A stretch of DNA of 64,000 nt from Ryuthela nishihirai (Eukaryota; Arthropoda; Arachnida; Araneae; Heptathelidae), in NCBI GenBank assembly GCA_038380435.1, contig JAWZYU010000692.1:21001-85000 (forward strand), written 5' to 3'. The position numbers and the translations under genes are program-made. The notes below the pieces were generated by a model that was given only the letters and a program-made list of their open reading frames with translations, searched no databases and had not been told where the DNA came from. This document shows, in pieces, positions 44,001-55,597 of the stretch (positions within the stretch are counted from its first letter, which is position 1; the number at the start of each line of letters is the position of its first letter).

Positions 44001-45935
44001 AAACCCACTGGATGGCTGATGGGAGACCTAGAGGCAGGAAACCCACTGGATGGCTGATGGGAGACATGGAGAGAGGAAACCCACTGGATGGCTGATGGGA
44101 CACATGGAGGGAGGAAACCCACTGGATGGCTGATGGGACACATGGAGGGAGGAAACCCACTGGATGGCTGATGGGACACATGGAGGGAGGAAACCCACTG
44201 GATGGCTGATGGGAGACCTGGAGGGAGGAAACCCACTGGATGGCTGATGGGACTTGGAGGGAGGAAACCCACTGGATGGCTGATGGGAGACCTGGAGGGA
44301 GGAAACCCACTGGATGGCTGATGGGAGACCTGGAGGGAGGAAACCCACTGGATGGCTGATGGGACACATGGAGGGATGAAACCCACTGGATGGCTGATGG
44401 GAGACCTGGAGGGAGGAAACCCACTGGATGGTTGATAGGAGACCTGGAGGGAGGAAACCCACTGGATGGCTGATAGGAGACATGGAGGGAGGAAACCCAC
44501 TGGATGGCTGATAGGAGACATGGAGGGAGGAAACCCACTGGATGGCTGATGGGAGACCTGGAGGGAGGAAACCCACTGGATGGCTGATGGGAGACATGGA
44601 GGGAGGAAACCCACTGGATGGCTGATGGGAGACCTGGAGGGAGGAAACCCACTGGATGGCTGATGGGAGACCTGGAGGGAGGAAACCCACTGGATGGCTG
44701 ATGGGAGACCTGGAGGGAAGAAACCCACTGGATGGCTGATGGGAGACCTGGAGGGAGGAAACCCAATGGATGGCTGACGGGAGACCTGGAGGGAGGAAAC
44801 CCACTGGATGGCTGATGGGAGATCTGGAGGGAGGAAACCCACTGGATGGCTGATGGGAGACCTGGAGGGAGGAAATCCACTGGATGGCTGATGGGACACA
44901 TGGAGGGAGGAAACCCACTGGATGGCTGATGGGAGACCTGGAGGGAGGAAACCCACTGGATGGATGATGGGAGACCTGGAGGGAGGAAACCCACTGGATG
45001 GCTGATGGGAGACCTGGAGGGAGGAAACCCACTGGATGGCTGATGGGAGACCTGGAGGGAGGAAACCCAATGGATGGCTGATGGGAGACCTGGAGGGAGG
45101 AAACCCACTGGATGGCTGATGGGAGACCTGGAGGGAGGAAATCCACTGGATGGCTGATGGGACACATGGAGGGAGGAAATCCACTGGATGGCTGATGGGA
45201 CACATGGAGGGAGGAAACCCACTGGATGGCTGATGGGAGACCTGGAGGGAGGAAACCCACTGGATGGATGATGGGAGACCTGGAGGGAGGAAACCCACTG
45301 GATGGCTGATGGGAGACCTGGAGGGAGGAAACCCACTGGATGGCTGATGGGAGACCTGGAGGGAGGAAATCCACTGGATGGCTGATGGGAGACCTGGAGG
45401 GAGGAAACCCACTGGATGGCTGATGGGAGACCTGGAGGGAGGAAATCCACTGGATGGCTGATGGGAGACCTGGAGGGAGGAAACCCACTGGATGGCTGAT
45501 GGGAGACCTGGAGGGAGGAAACCCACTGGATGGCTGATGGGAGACCTGGAGGGAGGAAACCCAATGGATGGCTGATGGGAGACCTGGAGGGAGGAAACCC
45601 ACTGGATGGCTGATGGGAGACCTGGAGGGAGGAAACCCACTGGATGGCTGATGGGAGACCTGGAGGGAGGAAATCCACTGGATGGCTGATGGGAGACCTG
45701 GAGGGAGGAAACCCACTGGATGGCTGATTGGAGACAGATGGATGATAAACGCGTAAAGGCCATACACGGAATAGCTTTCCCTCACACGGAGTCACGGCAT
45801 AACGTCCCATCCGACGGACAGCGGTTTTTTCGAAGCCCATCGCAGTCCCCTACTGACCGAGCGAGGGCAGTGCGAAGAGTTTTGCGGAGATTAATCTCAA
45901 CGCTGGCACAGGTGGGATACGAACTTGAACTGAAT
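41012..45935 (-). mobile_element. Family A SINE hugely expanded by an internal minisatellite
   Basis: The SINE 3' end (TTGGGTTGTTTTACCTCTGA) is at 41014. The body and decayed head follow the array at 45729-45935 (CGTCCCATCCGACGGACAGC, TTTTGCGGAG, GATACGAAC). Between them the GGACCCACTGGAACAGC/GGGAGACAGA region is replaced by the 38-bp array. A second small expansion, of CCAATGAGC-type units at 41038-41105, sits where a normal copy has CACCATGGGCTAAATGG. Confidence 0.85.
41135..45728 (-). repeat. 38-bp minisatellite, about 120 units
   Basis: Unit: GGAGGGAGGAAACCCACTGG then ATGGCTGATGGGAGACCT. It aligns along its whole length with a 37-bp family A segment (GGGGGAGGGGACCCACTGG then AACAGCTGTTGGGAGACA). 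Units differ at a few recurrent positions (ACCT/ACAT/ACTT, GGGAGA/GGGACA, CACTGG/CAATGG), giving patchy higher-order blocks. No unit carries a stop on the minus strand in any frame, so frames up to 983 codons appear; these are not genes. Confidence 0.95.
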
Positions 45936-45940
45936 TCTGG

Positions 45941-46197
45941 AAGGTAAACAAAATCAAAATGCCATCTTCTTGCAGTTTGGTTCAATTGCTCTCTCGTTGT
46001 TTACAATTGGTCATCCCCCTGAGCTGTTTTGGGAATTCAAATGTTTCCATGATAAACTGTTGCTCAGAAGTTCTGATATACAATTAATTAATTACCATAA
46101 ACGCACCGTCGCTGGAATGGGACGGGATTAGATTATTTCATCTCCGGGGCGCATTAAATGAATAAATGTGCTAAATAAATGCAAAAAAAATGCTCAC
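45941..46197. other. Short non-coding interval
   Basis: Nothing recognised between two family A elements. Confidence 0.4.
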
Positions 46198-47862
46198 AGA
46201 AGTTGGATTGTTATACCTCTGAGCGGCACTTTTTTGCATACCATGGGCTAACTGAATAGCTTTCGGGATGCAGATGGTAGCCTCGTCAAGGCTATCCAGC
46301 GTGCTCTTTAACGTTGTGTTGTTTCACCTCTGAGCGGTACTTTTTTTGCATACCATGGGCTAAATGGCCTGGTCACAAGGACCCCGAAGGCTCAGAGAAG
46401 GTTGGGGGAGGAGACACACTGAATAGCTTTCGGGATGCAGATGGTAGCCTCGTCAAGGCTATCCAGCGTGTTCTTTAACGTTGTGTTGTTTCACCTCTGA
46501 GCGGTACTTTTTTTGCATACCATGGGCTAAATGACCTGGTCACAAGGACCCCGAAGGCTCAGAGAAGGTTGGGGGAGGAGACACACTGAATAGCTTTCGG
46601 GATGCAGATGGTAGCCTCGTCAAGGCTATCCAGCGTGTTCTTTAACGTTGTGTTGTTTCACCTCTGAGCGGTACTTTTTTTGCATACCATGGGCTAAATG
46701 ACCTGGTCACAAGGACCCCGAAGGCTCAGAGAAGGTTGGGGGAGGAGACACACTGAATAGCTTTCGGGATGCAGATGGTAGCCTCGTCAAGGCTATCCAG
46801 CGTGTTCTTTAACGTTGTGTTGTTTCACCTCTGAGCGGTACTTTTTTGCATATCATGGGCTAAATGGCCTGGTCACAAGGACCCCGAAGGCTCAGAGAAG
46901 GTTGGGGGAGGAGACACACTGAATAGCTTTCGGGATGCAGATGGTAGCCTCGTCAAGGCTATCCAGCGTGTTCTTTAACGTTGTGTTGTTTCACCTCTGA
47001 GCGGTACTTTTTTTGCATACCATGGGCTAAATGACCTGGTCACAAGGACCCCGAAGGCTCAGAGAAGGTTGGGGGAGGAGACACACTGAATAGCTTTTGG
47101 GATGCAGATGGTAGCCTCGTCAAGGCTATCCAGCGTGTTCTTTAACGTTGTGTTGTTTCACCTCTGAGCGGTACTTTTTTTGCATACCATGGGCTAAATG
47201 CCTGGTCACAAGGACCCCGAAGGCTCAGAGAAGGTTGGGGGAGGAGACACACTGAATAGCTTTCGGGATGCAGATGGTAGCCTCGTCAAGGCTATCCAGC
47301 GTGTTCTTTAACGTTGTGTTGTTTCACCTCTGAGCGGTACTTTTTTTGCATACCATGGGCTAAATGACCTGGTCACAAGGACCCCGAAGGCTCAGAGAAG
47401 GTTGGGGGAGGAGACACACTGAATAGCTTTCGGGATGCAGATGGTAGCCTCGTCAAGGCTATCCAGCGTGTTCTTTAACGTTGTGTTGTTTCACCTCTGA
47501 GCGGTACTTTTTTTGCATACCATGGGCTAAATGGCCTGGTCACAAGGACCCCGAAGGCTCAGAGAAGGTTGGGGGAGGAGACCCACTGGAACAGTTGTTA
47601 GGAGACAGATGTTAGCCTCCCGTCAAGGCCATCCAGCGTGTTCTTTAACGTGCACATGGTATGGCTCTCCCGCACACGGGGCCACGGCTTAACGTCCCAT
47701 CCGACGGACGGCGGCCTTTCCAAGCCCATCGGTGTCCCCCACTGACCGTGGGCAGGGCGGGGAATTTTGCGGAGATAAATCTCAACGCTGAGCCAGCTGG
47801 GACCCGAACCTGGGAAGTACAGATTACGAGCCTGGCGCGCTACCGACTGAGCCACCCCCGCC
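46198..47862 (-). mobile_element. Family A SINE with nine 3' modules, homogenised
   Basis: Head (47862 to about 47785), body and one canonical module, then seven nearly identical modules of 165-168 bp carrying GACACACTGAATAGC, TTTCGGGATGCAGATGG and GTTTCACCTCTGAGCGGTAC. A shortened ninth module (46203-46312) is last. Boundaries lie near 47481, 47316, 47149, 46981, 46816, 46649, 46481 and 46313. Confidence 0.9.
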
Positions 47863-47867
47863 CCTCC

Positions 47868-48060
47868 CTGTTCGGGAAAGCCATGCTCTAATGCGCGTTA
47901 AAGAACCCTCTGGATGGCCTTGGTGGGAGACTTATGAAAGTCTCCTAACTACTGTCAAGTGGGTACCCTTCCCCCAACCTTCTCTGAGCTCTTGGGGTCC
48001 TAGTGACCTGCCCATCCATTGTATGCACTAATTGCCGTTCAGATGTAAAACAATCCAACA
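47868..48060 (+). mobile_element. Old family A SINE 3' part
   Basis: Diverged module (GCGTTAAAGAACCCTCTGG ... GATGTAAAACAATCCAAC) with a local deletion; no head. Confidence 0.75.
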
Positions 48061-48340
48061 CTCTTGTCTGAAAACTCTTCTTGAAGCGAATCTTTTTGAA
48101 ACGCTAAAACCTTGCAACTGACTTTCCATGCTCAGTGGAATTTTATAATATTTCAGTTGAAGCAAATTAAACGATCGACAAGACTGACGTTAAAAATACT
48201 TGTGAGCAGGTCCGGATCTGGAAAAAAATTTAGAGGAGGGGGAGGGTTCCAAGAGACACAAGCGAGCCAGAAATATGTTAAGTGGGGCGGGGGGGGGGGG
48301 GGTGTAGATTGGATTTTCCGATATAGTATAACATTTTCTC
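48061..48340. other. Non-coding stretch with G-run
   Basis: Nothing recognised apart from a long G homopolymer near 48288-48302. Confidence 0.4.
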
Positions 48341-48405
48341 CTCCAACTAACATTCCAACTAACATTCTCTCCAAGAGAGAATGTTAGTTGGAATGTTAGT
48401 TGGAG
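48341..48405. repeat. Perfect 30-bp stem hairpin with 5-nt loop
   Basis: Arms 48341-48370 and 48376-48405 are exact reverse complements around CCAAG. Each arm contains the 13-bp motif CCAACTAACATTC or a close variant twice. A third partial arm follows at 48414-48440. It resembles foldback expansion of a short motif. Confidence 0.9.
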
Positions 48406-48582
48406 AAATGTTAACTCCAACTAACATTCTCTCCAAGAGACAAGAGAGTTACAAGTCTTTAAAATTTTCTTGAAAAATGCACCAAATATAAATAAGTTTA
48501 GTAATTTTTTGCTTTTATTGCCTTTACTATCATTCTGAAGGTGGGGGGGGGGGAGCTGCTTGTGATGTAGCAACATCCAAAG

Positions 48583-49483
48583 CAATGTTTCCCAAAGTGG
48601 GCGATACCGCAGCCTGGGGGGCGCTGGAATGACCCAGGGGGTCGGTAGTAGCCTCGGGTGTAATTGGAGGGCGCTGTGTTGGGTTGTTTTACCTCTGAGC
48701 GGCACTTTTTTGCACACCATGGGCTAAATGGCCAGGTCACATGGACCCCGAAGGCTCAGAGAAGGTTGGGGGAGGGGACCCACTGGAATAGCTGTTGGGG
48801 GACATATGGTAGCCTCCCGTCAAGGCCATCCAGCGTGTTCTTTAACGTGCACAGGGTATGGCTCTCCCGCATACGGGGCCACGGCTTAACGTCCCATCCG
48901 ACGGACGGCGGCCTTTCCAAGCCCATCGGTGTCCCCTACTGACCGTGGGCAGGGCGGGGAATTTTGCGGAGATAAATCTCAACGCTGACCCAGCTGGGAC
49001 TCGAACCTGGGAACTACAGATTACGAGCCTGACGCACTACCGACTGAGCCACCCCCGCCCCGGAGGGCGCTGGAAGCATAAAGAAAGAAGGGAAGATAAG
49101 AAAATTTTGAAAAACCGTTCATACATGTTTCATCTGTTGTGTAACATAGAGTTAAAGTCGTAGTGATTATTTTATTTTCCGAATAAACACATAAAATTAT
49201 CCTTCATTATCTTAATTTTCTGTGTGTAATGCGAATGTTACTATGGTTGATTTTAATAAATAATTTTATAATTTCAAGCTTCAAGGTGTCTTATTTACAA
49301 CAACATTTTTTCTTTACTATGTTATAGGACATAGGTAGAAATATAGAAACATAAAAGAACGCAAATTTGTCACTGCATCTTTCTGTTTGTTCGCTTAATG
49401 GTGGTAGATTTCCAGGGGGACTCTGGGTAAATTTTTTTTTTTTGAAAATGGGGCGGTAGGACAAATAAGTTTGGGAACCTCTG
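48583..49483. mobile_element. hAT-like non-autonomous element, hosting a SINE
   Basis: Termini CAATGTTTCCCAAAGTGG (left) and, inverted, CAGAGGTTCCCAAACTTA (right). 8-bp flanks ATCCAAAG (48575-48582) and ATCCAAAA (49484-49491) differ by one base, as expected for a hAT TSD. Without the SINE and its TSD the element is about 505 bp. No transposase is present. Confidence 0.7.
48677..49061 (-). mobile_element. Family A SINE, complete monomer, with TSD
   Basis: 385-bp copy that defines the monomer length: head, body and one module. TSD GGAGGGCGCTG at 48666-48676 and 49062-49072. Inserted in the hAT-like element. Confidence 0.95.
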
Positions 49484-49522
49484 ATCCAAAAGAAAAGAAA
49501 GTTGTAAAACACTAATTAGCTT
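49073..49522. other. Remainder of hAT-like element and flank
   Basis: AT-rich interior of the hAT-like element to 49483, then short flank. No coding sequence. Confidence 0.5.
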
Positions 49523-49534
49523 TCTTCTCGTTTG

Positions 49535-49919
49535 AGGGGCGGGGGTGGCTCAGTCGGTAGCGCGCGTAATCTGTAGTTCCCAGGTTCGAGTCCCAGCTGG
49601 GTCAGCGTTGAGATTTATCTCCGCAAAATTCCCCGCCCTGCCCACGGTCAGTAGGGGACACCGATGGGCTTGGAAAGGCCGCCGTCCGTCGGATGGGACG
49701 TTAAGCCGTGGCCCCGTGTGTGGGAGAGCCATACCCTGTGCACGTTAAAGAACACGCTGGATGGCCTTGACGGGAGGCTACCATCTGCCTCCCAACAGCT
49801 GTTCCAGTGGGTCCCCACCCCCCACCCCCAACCTTCTCTGAGCCTTCGGGGTCCATGTGACCTGGCCATTTAGCCCATGGTGTGCAAAAAAGTGCCGCTC
49901 AGAGGTAAAACAACCCAAA
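49535..49919 (+). mobile_element. Family A SINE, complete monomer, with TSD
   Basis: Complete copy with a 9-bp deletion in the head (GCGCG-TAATCTG). TSD TCTTCTCGTTTG at 49523-49534 and 49920-49931. Confidence 0.95.
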
Positions 49920-49931
49920 TCTTCTCGTTTG

Positions 49932-50857
49932 TCTTTTCTTTGAAACAAAAACATCAAATTTGTCACTCATTAATTAGCTTCATATGCAAAAAAGAGTCAG
50001 TTTAATGACTCCACAGACAACTTGCACTCAGTATAGGATGTTCTGATTCACACTTTTTGACATCTGTTCCGTTAATATTATGCATGAACACCATCATGCA
50101 ACTCCTGTTACCTATGATTAATTGTATTCTCTGGTTCATATGCTAATGATCCCCAGGGCTTATACAACCACTGGATGGAAAAGAAAGTGAAAACCACCTC
50201 TGTTGAATAAATAGGCTGAGTCACGTGTCTGTGTCGGTGCCTGTAGGCGAGCCAGCCAAGGCAGAGACCAGCACCTGCAGTTGTGTGTATTTGTGGCAGG
50301 ATGTGTCAGTGATCTGGTCGGCACTGCGTGCTCCAAGCATCTGGCTCGAGAGAAAGGCGTCGCTTAGCAACGAGCACCACGTGACCACCAACACCCACTG
50401 GTTGCTAGTGTAGGCAGGCCTTAGTAACGGGAAATGGAGGGGTGATGCAATTGGCTTGATGATCCCCTAACCGCAGCATAGCAACCGTTCCGAGGATTCA
50501 GTTCCGTGTGTCAGCCGCTATCTTCTTCCCATGCCTCTGATGATGTGCACACTTCCATTGTACACTCTTTCCATACACAACACTGGAGACCCCAAGATCA
50601 TTCTATCCCCAATAAAACACAAACTGAAACAAATTATTCTGAATAATATATAATTTTTTTTTTCTCTCAAATGATATTCAAAATCCTCGATAAAAAGCAG
50701 CATGTCATTTTTGGATTCTGCGACATAGAAAGATCACCAATATCAAAATACATAAAATATTATTTTTCACTAACCAACCTAAAAATACGTTTGGTTTTAT
50801 TAGGTAGAGTATCTTAATATATTATTATTATAACTAATATTACTTTATGATATTTTA
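49932..50857. other. Non-repetitive stretch without supported gene
   Basis: GC-richer at 50220-50520. No ORF with recognisable domains. See the motif pair at 50359-50385. Confidence 0.5.
50359..50385. promoter_or_regulatory. X-box-like and E-box motifs
   Basis: GTCGCTTAGCAAC (50359-50371) fits the RFX X-box pattern RYYRYY-N-RRNRAC; CACGTGAC follows at 50378-50385. Short motifs like these arise by chance, so this is weak. Confidence 0.25.
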
Positions 50858-51650
50858 CGGAGGTCCTACCACACTGTATTTTTCCTCTCCAGGCATTTTC
50901 TCTTTTCCTGAAGCCTTTTTAGGCACACTGTTCATAATCCTGTTTACCAATCTGCAGCTATGCATACGGGCAACATGGCCAAACCAACGCAGTCTCTCTC
51001 TGCACAATATGCTACTTAAAGGAGGTTGCAGACTCCTTTGCCTAACGGGGTGGGGGTGGCTCAGATTTATCTCCGCAAAATTCCCCGCCCTGCCCACGGT
51101 CAGTAGGGGACACCGATGGGCTTGGAAAGGCCGCCGTCCGTCGGATGGGACGTTAAGCCGTGGCCCCGTGTGCGGGAGAGCCATACCCTGTGCACGTTAA
51201 AGGGCACGCTGGATGGCCTTGACGGCAGGCTACCATCTGTCTCCCAACAGCTGTTCCAGTGGGTCCCCTCCCCCAACCTTCTCTGAGCCTTCGGGGCCCA
51301 TGGTGTGCAAAATAAGTGCCTTTCAGAGGTAAAACAACCCAACCTTTGCCTAACCTCATCATTAGTTGCAAAGTCAAACCATCCAATGCCCAAGATACTG
51401 CGTAAGTATCTAGAATCAATAGCATCAACTTTTACGATAACTAACATAGCTTTTACGATTTTACAAAGCGTCCAAGTTTCACTACCATAAGTAACCCGAG
51501 AAAGAACCAAACTATTATACAACTTAATTTTAGTCTTTTAGGTGTACACGCCTATTTTTCCACACTCTCCATAGATTCTTAAAAGTCCCAGCGATAATCC
51601 CTATTCTTCTATTTTTCTCATGCCGCACATCACCAGTATCTGTTACATAT
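50858..51650 (-). pseudogene. LINE family 1 ORF2 C-terminal remnant, split by a SINE
   Basis: Read on the minus strand: VTYGSETWTLCK, YLRSILGIGWFDFATNDEVRQR, then (after the SINE) SLQPPLSSILCRERLRWFGH and ending VVGPP. It matches the copy at 39954-40425 closely. A short insertion after TLCK repeats KIVKAMLVIVK-like sequence. Upstream sequence to about 51650 extends further 5' than the other copy but is frameshifted. Confidence 0.85.
51047..51342 (+). mobile_element. Family A SINE with deleted B box, with TSD
   Basis: Starts GGGGTGGGGGTGGCTCAG and jumps straight to ATTTATCTCC, losing about 66 bp including the anticodon arm and B box. The module also has an internal deletion. TSD CCTTTGCCTAAC at 51035-51046 and 51343-51354, lying in the LINE remnant. 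Confidence 0.9.
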
Positions 51651-54600
51651 AATTGTATTGTCAGAGATATGGATCAAAGAACACGAACTAATGCTTTATA
51701 ATATTGAAGGTTTTAACAAATTTTACCAGTGTGGATGTGTCAATAGATCAGGTGGGGTATTAGTTTTTGTAAATTCCAAGTTAAGAGCTACTCAAGTAGA
51801 CTTTAATTGTAATAATGCAGATGTAGTGTCTCTAAAAATTAAAATTAGTAATTTTGACTATAACATTATTTCAGTGTATAGATCACCTAGCCTAGATAAG
51901 TAATGTTTTATTGACGAATTTTCCTCTCAGTTATTACGAAATAACTATAAAAATATCATATTGATCGGAGACTTTAATATTGATTTATTAGATAATAAAA
52001 ATATTAATTCTAGTTACTGTGATATGTTAGTAACGTTGGGATTTATCCAGTGTATTACACAACCAACTAGCTTTTTGGGTAATACATGTGTTGATCATAT
52101 TACTGTAAGATTATCTGCTATTAAGAAAGTTACATCGATAATTATTAAAACGACCGTGATGGATCATTATTTGGTAATGCTGCAACTAAAAAGAAACGTA
52201 ATAGAAAAAGATACCGAGGAAGATAGAAAATATGTTACTAATTTTAAAGAACTTGAATTAAAATTAAAGAATATAAAGTTGGGTACAGATGTTATTAAAG
52301 ATGATCAAAGATATTGCTATTCCATTTTTGATCAAATTAATATGTGTGTTAGAGAATGTACAAAGCTGAAATATTTGCCAAGCACCAAAAAAAAAATATT
52401 AAAACAATGGGTCACAGGCGAAACACTTCAATTAATTACCGAAAAGAACAAATTATATAAAAGACTTAAAAGTTGTCCATGTAATAATGAGGAATACAAG
52501 GAAATTAAAGATAGATTCACCCTTCTCCGTAACAGCTTAACTAATAAATTAAGAATCGCCAAAAATAACTATTACAAATATAAGGTTCTTTCGGCAGGCA
52601 ATGACTCTAAACAGCAGAAGAAAATTATTAACGAATTAACTGGTAAATATAATAATAAAAATGTATTAAAAGAAATCCAAATTGGTGAAAGAATACACGA
52701 TACCTTTAATGATAAAAAGATAATCGCTAATGCCTTTAATGATTATTACATCAATGTGGTAGATGATCTAATCAAAAACGTTACAGAGGAAGACACATGT
52801 GGAAACACATTAAATTTAATTAATTAAAATTATTAAAAAAATTAAAATTAAATACCCCCTCAAGCAGCTGCTTGCCACAGAGGTCTGACAGGAGCCTGTC
52901 AGTTTATATGCCACAGTAGGAGATCTGAGAGGATGGCAGGACCTCAGCAGAAAAACAACATGAACATCCATGCCTTACCCGGGGCTCGAACCCAGGTCCC
53001 GTAGATCAATAGCCAAGCGCGCTAACCACTCGGCCACGGGACGGCGGAAACACATTGGACGATGTGAAATACTACAGAGTAAATTCAATGGCCTTGTTAC
53101 CGATTAGTGAAAGTGAATTAATTCAGACAGCCTTTAGGCTTAAATTAAACAAATCTTCAGGTGATGATGACTTCTCAGTCTACATGTCACAGAGAGTGAT
53201 CAGTGTAATATCTGGAATTTTACTGAAGTGTTACAATTTCTCACTTGCAGGTGGATTTTTCCCATCTTCGCTTAAGAATTCGTTGGTTACCCCAATTTAT
53301 AAAAATGGTGATAAAATGCTTGTAGAGAATTATAGGCCTATTTCAATACAAACTGTTTTCTCAAAATTATTTGAAAAGTTAATGCATTTAAGGTTAACTA
53401 ATTACCTTACTAAATATACTATACTATCGGAACACCAGTACGGGTTTAGGAAAAATAAAGGTACAGCTGATGCTACAGCTGAAGTAGTAAAATTAATATA
53501 TAATGGTCTCAACAAAAATGAACGAGTGGTGGTCTTGTTTCTGGACATGTCTAAAGCTTTTGACTCCCTATCTATTGATATTTTACTAAATAAATTAGAG
53601 GTTATTGGTATAAGGGGACTGTCACTAAGATGGTTTGATTCGTATTTGAAGGGTAGAACACAACAAGTCAAAATAGGAGACGTTTTGGATAAAAAAAAAT
53701 CAATTCGTTATGGTGTTCCACAGGGTTCTGTTTTGGGACCACAGTTATTCTTAATATATGTGAACGATTTATTACACACCAAATTCAAAGGTAAGATTAT
53801 TTCGTTTGCAGATGACACTGCCCTGGTTTACTGTGATAAAACTGATGATGGACTATTAAGCAATATTACTGAAGACTTAAGAACACTTCAAACTTGGTTC
53901 CAAAAAAATAAATTATTAATAAATGTAAATAAAACGAAATATATGTATTTTAATAATGTTAGGGGAAAGTATAGAGATCTTGGAGATTTAGTCTATCATA
54001 TGAGTGATTGTAAGTTTTTCGAACAAGAAAAAATTGGGTCTTTAAACTGTGCTTGCCCAAGGATTAAAAGTACTAAAGCATTAAAATATTTAGGGGTTAA
54101 TTTCGACTGTTATCTAACCTGGTATGATCATGTTCAAAAAGTAGCATTAAAAATCAAACAAATAATTCCCAAAATGTATCTTTTAAGAGATATGATGAAT
54201 ATAGGAATTTTAAAGAACGTATATTATGCATTAATCTTTTCCAGAATACAGTATGCAATTCTAATTTGGGGAGGAGAATCTTCATGTTGTTTAAATCAAT
54301 TGCAGAAATTGCAAAAATATATAGTAAAGATTATGACATTTAAAAGAAAGTATGACTCGTCTAAGCAAAGTTTCAAAAAACTTGAAATACTCAACTTAAA
54401 ACAAATACACCAAATGGCTTTAATAAAGTATGCATTTCATAATAAGGACAAATTTGATGTAGTTGTTAATAAATATTTTACAAGATCGGTAGTGGCTCAG
54501 GATTTTTGCATTCCAAAACCAAACAAAGAGTTATTCAAAAAATACTATGGATATAGTGGCTTAAAATTATTCAACTCATTGCCAAATAACATAAAAATTA

Positions 54601-54925
54601 TAAATAATAAAACACATTTCTCTAAAGAACTAAAAAAATGGTTGTTGAACGGTGGAGATTGTGACTGATGTTTTATTTACTGTATTAACTGATTGCATTG
54701 AAATGAGATATGAGTAATAGGAGATAAATTTATATATTACAGAGACTGAAATTGCTATTTTTCGTTTACATATTTATATATAATGATGTACTCAGGACTG
54801 CAGGATATATATGTTTCGTAAATATCCACTTGCGAGTTAAACACTAACTCTTGTGGAACTTGACTATGTATTAGCTATGTATTAAATATTGTGCAAATAA
54901 ATATTATTATTATTATTATAGCTCC
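51651..54925 (+). pseudogene. Non-LTR retrotransposon ORF2 (LINE family 2), nearly intact
   Basis: Encodes the C-terminal part of an APE-type endonuclease (RSGGVLVFVNSK, VYRSPSLDK, IGDFNIDLLD, MDHYLVMLQL), a linker and a complete reverse transcriptase: LVTPIYKNGDK, YRPISIQTVFSKLFEKLM, QYGFRKNKGTADA, FLDMSKAFDSL, GVPQGSVLGPQLFLIYVNDL, FADDTALV and a YLGV segment, ending at 54668. The catalytic FADD is intact. Three defects are visible: 5' truncation at about 51651, an in-frame TAA at 51901-51903, and a family B SINE at 52812-53045. The 3' UTR ends in (ATT)n near 54900-54921. The motifs suggest the CR1/Jockey side of the LINE tree; no tree was built. Confidence 0.9.
52812..53045 (-). mobile_element. 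Family B SINE inside the LINE, with TSD
   Basis: Full copy: on the minus strand a head with TGGCCGAGTGGTTAGCGC and B box GGTTCGAGCCC, body, GAGGGGGTATTT and an AT-rich tail. TSD GGAAACACATT at 52801-52811 and 53046-53056. The reading frame on both sides of the insertion is the same, so it landed in a still-open ORF2. Confidence 0.95.
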
Positions 54926-54940
54926 CAAGATAATTAAACT

Positions 54941-55196
54941 TAAACGCTTGCTGAAGAGTGCAGCCATTCAAAGCAACTGAAAAAATCTGCCTGACCAATT
55001 TTTTTTTACCAACCTGAAAATACGAAAAATTACATTTTTGTCCACTAATATGAGACTACATAAAATAACATTTTTTGGCAACCAATATGATAAAATATTA
55101 TCATATTGGTTTTAGAGATCGGTTCCTAGTTGTGGTTGATCGGGTATGAACCTTAGCAAGTGCTCAAAATATCTGGGGGCGCTGCTATCGTCTGCC
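54941..55196. other. AT-rich stretch with a hairpin
   Basis: A perfect 14-bp stem AACCAATATGATAA (55080-55093) pairs with 55098-55111 around AATA. Nothing else recognised. Confidence 0.6.
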
Positions 55197-55207
55197 TTGT
55201 GGATGGA

Positions 55208-55597
55208 TTTTTTGGGTTGTTTTACCTCTGAGCGGCACTTTTTTCCACACCATGGGCTAAATGGCCAGGTCACATGGACCCCGAAGGCTCAGAGAAGGTT
55301 GGGTGAGGGGACCCACTGGGATAGCTGTTAGGAGACAGATGGTAGCCTCCCGTCAAGGCCATCCAGCGTGTTCTTTAACGTGTACAGGGTATGGCTCTCC
55401 GGCACACGGGGCCACGGCTTAACGTCCCATCCGACGGACGGCGGCCTTTACCAAGCCCATCGGTGTCCCCTACTGACCGTGAGCAGGGCGGGGAATTTTG
55501 CGGAGATAAATCTCAACGCTGACCCAGCTGGGACTCGAACCTGGGAACTACAGATTACGAGCCTGGCGCGCTACCGACTGAGCCACCCCCGCCACCG
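55208..55597 (-). mobile_element. Family A SINE, complete monomer, with TSD
   Basis: Full head, body and module. TSD TTGTGGATGGA at 55197-55207 and 55598-55608. Confidence 0.95.

Noticed and set aside
42889..45840. 983-codon open frame and other long frames on the minus strand
   Set aside because: All three minus-strand frames are open because the 38-bp unit lacks stops; 38 is not a multiple of 3, so each frame cycles through the same peptides. There is no start context, domain or independent exon.
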